Shown here: positions 57,679 to 64,000 of the stretch, one piece after another
Layout of the letters: the number at the start of each line of letters is the position of its first letter
Position numbering within the stretch: position 1 is the stretch's first letter
DNA from: Barthelona sp. PCE
Lineage: Eukaryota > Metamonada: BaSk clade
Length of the DNA stretch: 64,000 bases
NCBI GenBank assembly: GCA_040285745.1
Contig: JAUFOR010000005.1
Span: forward strand, 124,001 to 188,000
Reading direction: 5' to 3'
Notes under the pieces: generated by a model
The model's database searches: none
Told to the model about the DNA's origin: nothing
Seen by the model: the letters and a program-made list of their open reading frames with translations, nothing else
Translations under genes and position numbers: made by a program

Positions 57679-59046
57679 ATGTCAGGGCGTCTCTGCTATG
57701 ACACCCCGCTCAGCGGGTATCTCTCAGACGACGATCTCACGCTTACATCACCAATAGATGAAGTCTGCCAACCTGCTCAGAGAACTCTTCATGTTGTATC
57801 TATTACAGGAGAAAACGATATAAACGATGGGTTTTCCTTGCTACTGGACAGCAACTGGCCGTTCAGACAACCTGTTTTTACTCGTAGAATACCTCATATT
57901 GTTATTGTAGGTTTTGGTGTTAGCGCTCATTACTTTTTAATTAATTTTATCAAAAAGGTACGCAAATACCCGCAGAAAATTATCATTACAATATTTACAT
58001 CTGATACTTATAGAAATAGAGTCAAAATCTTTGATAGTTTAATTTTTGGTGGAATTTCACCCATAACCAAGCCTACTATAACTATTTTTGAGGATCTGAG
58101 GGCTGATTTCATCTCCAAATCTCATGATCCTGATGTTTTATTCACACTAAACAACATGATTTTGATTGACGAATTGATTACTTCAATTAACGTTTATGAC
58201 AGATACCTCCTTTCATACTATAACGGCTACGAGTACGACGGCTTGGTGCTGGCGATGGGTTCGAAGCCCAGTGCACGTTATGACATGCACAATGGGCCAG
58301 GCCTTGTGCACCTGTATAGTGCTTATTCGCATCGTGCTAATCACTCTTTAATTGCATGTGCTAGCGCGTTTCTCGTCGTGGGGAGCTCGTACGATGCGTA
58401 CCTGACGTGCAGTATGCTCCGGGAAAGATATCCTACGGAACAGATTACTCTTGTTATGGATCACGATTCTTTTTGCGGTTTTCAATCATATGATACACGC
58501 AACACGAAGCTTGTGACCGACCTGAACGCCAAAGGTGTCGCTATTCTATCTAATCATCGTATTGTAACGATTCATCAAAAGGAAAACAGTGCTATCACCT
58601 ATAATATTTTAGTAACACCCATTGCTATAGCTGATGAGAACATATTTATAACAGCAAACGCAATCATTTTTGTCCCAGAACTTGTTCCAAATATAGCTTC
58701 ATTGAAGAACCCTGAAATATTTAGTGAACGAGGGATTTCAGTTCGAGATACAATGCAAATCCAGAGTTGTCGTGTAGGTCGCTCACGAATATTCCCTTTT
58801 TCCTTTGCTATCGGAAGCTGTAACGATCTAAACCCTTTACATCGTATTCACGACAGTGTTTCAATGGGTATCAGCGAGGTTGAGGGGTGCGCAGCGGGCA
58901 AGAACATGAGAAAGTTGTTGTATCATGCGCAGAGACCATGCTCAAAACGTATCCGTAAGCTGAAGCACATTAAGCATCGTCATTTGAACGACAACAATCT
59001 CAGAATGCGTAAGGTCAACGGGACCGTCCGCCCATACTGCAATTAA
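57679..59046 (+). CDS. FAD/NAD(P)-binding Rossmann protein, pyridine-nucleotide-disulfide oxidoreductase-like (455 aa)
   Basis: Two dinucleotide-binding folds are suggested. The first is IPHIVIVGFGVSAHYFLINF near residue 75, with GxGxxA-like glycines. The second is FLVVGSSYDAYLTCSMLRE near residue 240, with an acidic end of the next strand (TLVMDHDS). Between them lies YDGLVLAMGSKPSARY, the ATG-like motif (YDxLvlATGsxp) of FAD-dependent disulfide oxidoreductases. No redox CxxxxC pair is visible, so the protein may bind nucleotides without disulfide chemistry. The ciliary protein CFAP61 ends in a similar Rossmann domain, and this could be a stand-alone relative, which would suit a flagellate. 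The C-terminus is basic and disordered. The first ATG is used. Confidence 0.68.
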   Translation: MSGRLCYDTPLSGYLSDDDLTLTSPIDEVCQPAQRTLHVVSITGENDINDGFSLLLDSNWPFRQPVFTRRIPHIVIVGFGVSAHYFLINFIKKVRKYPQKIIITIFTSDTYRNRVKIFDSLIFGGISPITKPTITIFEDLRADFISKSHDPDVLFTLNNMILIDELITSINVYDRYLLSYYNGYEYDGLVLAMGSKPSARYDMHNGPGLVHLYSAYSHRANHSLIACASAFLVVGSSYDAYLTCSMLRERYPTEQITLVMDHDSFCGFQSYDTRNTKLVTDLNAKGVAILSNHRIVTIHQKENSAITYNILVTPIAIADENIFITANAIIFVPELVPNIASLKNPEIFSERGISVRDTMQIQSCRVGRSRIFPFSFAIGSCNDLNPLHRIHDSVSMGISEVEGCAAGKNMRKLLYHAQRPCSKRIRKLKHIKHRHLNDNNLRMRKVNGTVRPYCN

Positions 59047-59135
59047 ACAAACGATACAATTATGAAGTAAAAAAATTAAATTTTCTTTGAAAAATTTATT
59101 TTTGTTTATTATATCCAAAATGTACTAAAAATTAC

Positions 59136-61850
59136 TTAATACATCGGTGGGGGAGCTGTGTATGCATTCATATAAGGATCAGCGGGTTGAACCTGCATGT
59201 GCATAGGATCATGAGCGGGCATAATCGCAACATCGTTCAAAATCTCAATGTTTGAATGTGTCTTCTCCACCTTGACGTTCTTGGGCTTAACACAACAGCA
59301 ACCAATACAGAATGTGAGGAAGAGGAGTGTTATACCGAGAACACCGTAGTAACCGTAAGCAGCAAAGGAACCTACGAAACCGTGACAGACGGTATCAATA
59401 ACGAGAGCGTTGTACATGGTACCAAGACCATTACAGCTGAACACATCTTCAAGGAATGCACCCAAACCATCAACAATATCTGTGGATACGTTATCAATAA
59501 TGCCTACAATATTTGACTCGAGGTCACCGGCGATTGAAACGTTGCCACCAAGCATACCACTAGCAGAATCAGAAGCAGTAGCCAAGACATCCTTCACCAT
59601 CTTTGTCATATTAACCTGTTCATTAATGAATGCGTTAACAAGGTCTTCAAGAGGTTGAGTCCAATCAATACCAGATGCAATACAGAATGTGTCCTTAATG
59701 GGTGCAGCCAATTCAAAATCAACAGTGGTGTTACCAAGAGTGATTTCATAAATACCAGTATTGTTAGTAGCTGAATCGCTAACCAAATCAATAACTGAAG
59801 TGAGGGAGGCCGAATCTTCAAGGATTGTGCAACCAACTGAACCAGCTGAACCAATAGTGAAGAAAGCAGTCATAATTACAAGCAAAATGATCATAGTCAG
59901 GAAGAAGAATATGTTAGTCAAGATCTTACCGCACTTCCAAATACAAGGAGAGCACTTGCACCATGTAAGGACAACAAGTAAAATGAGAGGAAGAATAATA
60001 ATGTATGTAAGGGTAGAAAGTGACTCGACGAAAGTGGATACAAAAAGATTAATAATCTTACCAGTTTCATCATTGAAGAGACGCTCTTGGAACTTATCAG
60101 AGGCGGAAGAAGCGACTGTAGGTAACAAGTCAGCAGCAGAGGTGATGAGAGTAGTGACGTTATCAAAGAACTCAACTTTCTGCTCCTGGAAGACGGTAGC
60201 GTTGGCTGGAATATAAGACAGATAATTATCCATCTCTTCAGCACTGGGAATCATTTCAATTACATCAATATTATCAGCAACAATAGCGGTACTAGCAATA
60301 ATAGGACCGAAACTGCTCATGACAGAAGAATACTCAGCGAAATCAAATGATGAACACCAAGCAGTCTGGTTAACGGCATCCTCGTTGTTAGGGTTGGAAA
60401 TATTAGGCATGGGAGGGATAAGGGCACGAATCATCTCAGCAATTTCTGTTGTGTTGACAGCAGTAATCATTTCAACAATTTGTTCCTCCATAGCTGTAAC
60501 GTTCAATGATTGAACAAGTGTATCAGTCATGTTACCAACGAAACCATCAGAGTCGACATCAGAACCAGTTGTGTTCAAAACGTTTGAAAGAGCTGAACCA
60601 GCAACACTGTTCATCATGGAAGAGATAGCGGGGGTGATATCAACAATGACATCCATAAAGCTACTAACGAGCTCGACAACAGCAGTCTCGTTAAGAGATT
60701 CAAGGGAATCAGCAACACTCTCAAGAGATTGGGCAATCTCAACAACGATTTCAGGGTTCTCAGCACAAGGATCGACAGAGTCATCGTCAAGCTGAGCCTG
60801 AAGGTTATTAAGTGTATCCTGATCAGGCATGGCATCAGCCATATCGACTGCGGGACCTAAGACTGCAAGGACATCTTCCTTAGCGGGGAGAGACTCGGCT
60901 GCAGTGACGAGAGTAGAAGCGGCATCCCAAACGGCATCATCATTAAGACCAAATGCATCAAGTGTCGTGTTAACAACTTCTTCAACGGCTTCGGGAACGA
61001 CGGCCAAGACGGCTTGAAGGTTGGGTGCTTGGGATGTAATGGCCTCGAGCGTATCAATAACAGGGGCTCCTGTGACAATGTTGTCGTATGATGAATAAAG
61101 GCCTGACAAACCAGAGGCAGACATACCAAGTAAAATAACAACAACAGTAGCGAGAGCAGAGAGGAAAATCTTTCCACATAAACCAGGTCCCTTCCATTTG
61201 TGATCCTTCTTTTTAGAGCAGCAACATGCACAACAACAACTAATTGGCAGGAACACCAGAAATAGGGTGAACCATAACATGAGGAACACCAAAATGACAA
61301 GGGGAAGAGCGAAAGCAGTAGCAGCATTGGCTCCGTAAACGTTTAAAAGTTTTGCTTGAGTTTCGGTATCAGCTGCTCCAAGAGCGTCCCAGTCGATATC
61401 TTTCTTTGGAAAGTAACCGTACTTGACCTCTCCAGCTTCAGAATCGTAATCAGCAATACCAATGGCAGATAGACTGCTCATACCCTTGATTGCGGATGTT
61501 GCAAGGGAAGAAGCATCACCATCAGCCTTAGGACGAGTTTCAGAACCACCTAATTGCTTCATAATAGAAATAATATCCATACCAACATCGTCGTTAAGCT
61601 GTTGCTTAGTAATAATACCCTCATCAGGGAACATATCATCAACCATCTGTTCAGTACAGTAAGCAGCAATATTATTGATCAAACCCTCTTGAACGTTGGT
61701 TGAAATGGTTGTGGGACCGTTGTAATTGTCAAGATCACAAAAGTCACTGAGCAAAGGTTTTAAATCCAAAATTTCAACATTAAGAACTTCCGACTTAACT
61801 GGCATAGCAACCAGTAAAAGAATTAAAACAATAGAAAATAGTAATTTCAT
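59136..61850 (-). CDS. Prominin-like five-span membrane glycoprotein (904 aa)
   Basis: A signal peptide (MKLLFSIVLILLLVAMPVKS) and an extracellular segment come first. Spans lie near residues 180-205 and 230-252, separated by a Cys-rich cytosolic turn (PISCCCACCCSKKKD). A loop of about 360 residues rich in N-glycosylation sequons follows, then spans near 612-635 and 645-668 joined by WCKCSPCIWKCGK, a second large loop with CNGLG, a fifth span near 828-850 ending FCIGCCCVKPKN, and a Pro/Tyr-rich cytosolic tail (MQVQPADPYMNAYTAPPPMY). Five spans, two big glycosylated loops and a Cys-rich first cytosolic turn are the prominin (CD133) plan. Prominins shape plasma-membrane protrusions and ciliary membranes. 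Sequence identity cannot be judged by eye, so prominin-like is as far as I go. Confidence 0.78.
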   Translation of the reverse strand: MKLLFSIVLILLLVAMPVKSEVLNVEILDLKPLLSDFCDLDNYNGPTTISTNVQEGLINNIAAYCTEQMVDDMFPDEGIITKQQLNDDVGMDIISIMKQLGGSETRPKADGDASSLATSAIKGMSSLSAIGIADYDSEAGEVKYGYFPKKDIDWDALGAADTETQAKLLNVYGANAATAFALPLVILVFLMLWFTLFLVFLPISCCCACCCSKKKDHKWKGPGLCGKIFLSALATVVVILLGMSASGLSGLYSSYDNIVTGAPVIDTLEAITSQAPNLQAVLAVVPEAVEEVVNTTLDAFGLNDDAVWDAASTLVTAAESLPAKEDVLAVLGPAVDMADAMPDQDTLNNLQAQLDDDSVDPCAENPEIVVEIAQSLESVADSLESLNETAVVELVSSFMDVIVDITPAISSMMNSVAGSALSNVLNTTGSDVDSDGFVGNMTDTLVQSLNVTAMEEQIVEMITAVNTTEIAEMIRALIPPMPNISNPNNEDAVNQTAWCSSFDFAEYSSVMSSFGPIIASTAIVADNIDVIEMIPSAEEMDNYLSYIPANATVFQEQKVEFFDNVTTLITSAADLLPTVASSASDKFQERLFNDETGKIINLFVSTFVESLSTLTYIIILPLILLVVLTWCKCSPCIWKCGKILTNIFFFLTMIILLVIMTAFFTIGSAGSVGCTILEDSASLTSVIDLVSDSATNNTGIYEITLGNTTVDFELAAPIKDTFCIASGIDWTQPLEDLVNAFINEQVNMTKMVKDVLATASDSASGMLGGNVSIAGDLESNIVGIIDNVSTDIVDGLGAFLEDVFSCNGLGTMYNALVIDTVCHGFVGSFAAYGYYGVLGITLLFLTFCIGCCCVKPKNVKVEKTHSNIEILNDVAIMPAHDPMHMQVQPADPYMNAYTAPPPMY

Positions 61851-62807
61851 ATCCACTAGGTGTGAGTGATCAACGTGAAAATAAAAAACGGTTTAACACA
61901 TGTGAATAAAATATGCTCCTGAAATTTGAGAAGCTTTTCAAAGCTTTTCACTTCTTGGCATGCGTTATATCATCATGTGAACGCTATAGAACATACAAAT
62001 AGTCAATATAAAGATAAAGAAAGTAGTAAAATAGAAAACAAGTTCTAAATCTGTCCAACATTGTAACCAGGTTAAATAGATAGGCGCTGCTGATTCCAAC
62101 GGCAACATGCATCCAAAAAAAGCCTTGAGCTTAAAACCATCAGTAGACTGAAAAGAACGTATCTTCCTAATTGATAAACGTCTGTTGCTCTTCTATACGT
62201 GGGTGCAAATGTCTTTTTGATGACCCTAGAGTGTAAAAAACATGTAAATTGCCCAAATTCTATCCCTCCTATTTTGGAATCTCCCAAGCATGCAAATTGA
62301 TTCTTAAAAGGATTATAGTGACCGCGTTACCCCCACACTACTGAACGTATCACCAAAATTACATACAATACTCATCACTGTTTTATAATATTGAGTATAC
62401 TCACGTAAAGGACAAGAATGCTCACTTCAACTAATATGTTGGAGCTATACTTATAGTTTGACATTTTTTATATATAAATATCCAAAATAAATGTGCACAC
62501 AATAACCTGCTTCACACAAAGTCGAATTTCTTTCTTTTTGAAAATTTTTAATATCATTTATTATCCTTTAAATATGCAATGCAGCTGCATAGACCATTAA
62601 AATAAGTGAATTAATAAGATATGCTATTGAAACTTCTGTAACATCTGTTTAATATTCTTTTAATACAAAAAAGCTCAGAATTTTTTCAAAAAGCTTCAAA
62701 ATACGTTGATTTCATCTTCCGTTTGTTCAAAAATAGCTCGTTTAGACTTTTCAACCTCTTTCGCGTTCTCTTTCAAATAGAATGCATTGTTTTTCAAAAC
62801 TGCCAGA
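61851..62807. other. Longest gene-free stretch (957 bases)
   Basis: This is a divergent interval between the prominin-like gene and the gene running off the right end. A 71-codon minus-strand frame (62072-62287) lacks an ATG at its start and was not accepted. The rest is AT-rich with several short A and T tracts. No RNA gene, terminal repeat or mobile-element signature was recognised. Confidence 0.5.
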
Positions 62808-64000
62808 ATGTCCCTTAATCATTTGAATTCACCTGATTATTCATCGAAATCAACGTTTGATGGAACAGAAATAACTCTCTCACTATGTGATGACAGTGAA
62901 AGCATATGGAATCTTTCTGTCACATCTGTGGGCACAAAAACCACACACACAACATCTCTCGACTTTGAATTTTCAAGAATGCTCAGTAGCACAGAAAATC
63001 GAATGCTGACGTGTGGTAATATGTACGGTGCTGTAGGTGCCGTTTGTTGGGACAGTGAAGACGGGACCACCGAAACCCATTACCAAACGTTTATATATAA
63101 TGCTCAATCGATTCAAATTGTTAATAGTGTCATTATTCCATTAAAACAAATTCATATAAGTATCTTTAACAATATCATGGGCGCTCTTTCAGAGGATAGA
63201 ACCGTGTTAATGACATATCTAATCATGGAAGATGGATCTTTAGTGAGAGAAAAAGAATATAGTCTTTTATTGCCTATACAGTCATATATTTTATGTCCTT
63301 ACAAATGGATAATCCTCTTAGAACATCAGCATCAACTGGATAAAAACTCTATAGGTGTTTTTAATCTTGAAACAAAAGAGCATAAGACCTTTGAGATTTT
63401 TGTTACTTTACCATCATTTTCTAACTATAAAGTTTCTTTTCAATATGTATTTAAATTTGAGTCATGCTATTACACCAATGGAGATGAAAATATCCATTTA
63501 ACACTCTCTTTTCTCGATGAAATGACTTATTCGATGAAATACTCAAGTTTAACACATGATAGACAACATAATTACATTGATAATTACGACATTGACATTG
63601 GTTCATCTGTTATTGCTGTTGATTCTATGCATAGCATCAGCAGAAATAATTATTATGATGTTGAGAGAATTATTTTGTGCAAATGTGTTTATGACATGAA
63701 AACTTATAATTTAATTGTTTTACAGGGAAATTTGTTCATACACGCTGACCAGGAGGAAGAAATACCGGTTTATATCAGTTTTAATTCAGATTATAATTAT
63801 TTGTTTCACATATCCAAAAATTTTATTGTTATTGGAGAATGTATCTGCAATGATAAGAGTAGAATAACTGTGTTCAGAAGGAATATTACTTCTTTTGTAT
63901 TCATTGATAGTGTTTATATTGATGTAATGCTTATACATTTGGTTTTAAATACTAACTTTTTAACTTTTTCTTTCAAAAAAGGTGATATATATCATTGCTC
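62808..64000 (+). CDS. Propeller-like protein, window family B, cut by the window edge (at least 397 aa)
   Basis: An ATG at 62808 opens a frame that stays open for 397 codons to the window end, so the gene is 3'-truncated here. The protein starts MSLNHLNSPDYSSKSTFDGT and is beta-rich with repeated strand-turn units (EITLSLCDDSESIWNLS, RMLTCGNMYGAVGAVCW, YLFHISKNFIVIGECIC), rich in Asn, Asp, Tyr and Ile. Texture and size resemble the 724-aa (39367) and 581-aa (46588) proteins, so I place it provisionally in the same group. No signal peptide was seen. The upstream region is T-rich. Confidence 0.7.
   Translation, partial: MSLNHLNSPDYSSKSTFDGTEITLSLCDDSESIWNLSVTSVGTKTTHTTSLDFEFSRMLSSTENRMLTCGNMYGAVGAVCWDSEDGTTETHYQTFIYNAQSIQIVNSVIIPLKQIHISIFNNIMGALSEDRTVLMTYLIMEDGSLVREKEYSLLLPIQSYILCPYKWIILLEHQHQLDKNSIGVFNLETKEHKTFEIFVTLPSFSNYKVSFQYVFKFESCYYTNGDENIHLTLSFLDEMTYSMKYSSLTHDRQHNYIDNYDIDIGSSVIAVDSMHSISRNNYYDVERIILCKCVYDMKTYNLIVLQGNLFIHADQEEEIPVYISFNSDYNYLFHISKNFIVIGECICNDKSRITVFRRNITSFVFIDSVYIDVMLIHLVLNTNFLTFSFKKGDIYHC

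Noticed and set aside
59761-60216. 151-codon plus-strand frame antisense to the prominin-like gene
   Set aside because: It has no ancestry signals; the opposite strand has a signal peptide, spans and sequons.
62072-62287. 71-codon minus-strand frame in the long spacer
   Set aside because: It starts at TTG with no nearby ATG and no recognisable domain; most likely chance.
1-64000. Transposons, CRISPR arrays, integrase genes or viral genes
   Set aside because: No transposase, integrase, reverse transcriptase, regular spaced repeats or capsid-type proteins were recognised.

Overview
This window looks like nuclear DNA from a flagellated, probably anaerobic or microaerophilic unicellular eukaryote. 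Coding density is high: 37 protein genes (one cut by the right edge) on both strands, mostly single uninterrupted frames, with 10-600 bases between them. Eukaryotic character comes from ribosomal protein eL36 split by a 44-nt GT-AG intron, delta-tubulin, DRC1, a TFIIE-beta-like protein, an eIF2-alpha-kinase-like protein and an SPX-EXS phosphate exporter. An ADP-forming acetate-CoA ligase beside glucose-6-phosphate isomerase, plus a mitochondrial-type IscU, suggests substrate-level ATP production and a reduced mitochondrion. A metamonad (fornicate or parabasalid) fits best, but the species cannot be fixed from sequence alone.

Layout. 0-10 kb: a multipass membrane protein, a very large solenoid-like protein and two unrecognised proteins. 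10-17 kb: a cyclic-nucleotide phosphodiesterase, a leucine-rich-repeat protein and an XPG/Asteroid-type PIN nuclease whose 5' end is out of frame. 17-30 kb: mainly flagellar genes (delta-tubulin, EF-hand/WD40 CFAP337-like, DRC1, CIMIP2/FAM166-type microtubule inner protein, CYB5D1), mixed with IscU, eL36, DNase II and TFIIE-beta. 30-35 kb: eIF2-type kinase, TAF8-like histone-fold protein, a Grn1-like basic protein and a second membrane paralogue. 35-39 kb: glucose-6-phosphate isomerase and acetate-CoA ligase. 39-48 kb: two propeller-like proteins, a third membrane paralogue, maspardin and the SPX-EXS exporter. 48-57 kb: a ubiquitin-flavoured block. 57-64 kb: a small secreted protein, a Rossmann oxidoreductase-like protein, a prominin-like five-span membrane protein and the start of a gene that leaves the window.

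The most interesting part is 48.6-56.9 kb. Two genes encode proteins in which a HECT-like ubiquitin-ligase domain, with its cysteine in place, is joined directly to a C-terminal RING2/Rcat-like zinc module of the RBR type, also with a cysteine at the catalytic position. One is a stand-alone 459-residue protein. The other carries WD40-like repeats and a protein kinase domain in front (1401 residues). A WRNIP1/Mgs1 AAA+ ATPase lies between them and a Cys-rich BTB protein lies next to them. I know of no described family that places HECT and Rcat catalytic modules in one chain.

Other unusual points are a 78-base relic of the WRNIP1 gene 5 kb away from the parent gene, a 62-codon in-frame open stretch after the stop of one membrane protein, the permuted domain order of the acetate-CoA ligase, and very tight convergent gene pairs (stop to stop as little as 5 bases). 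Where a non-ATG codon would give a longer frame, the first in-frame ATG was taken as the start.
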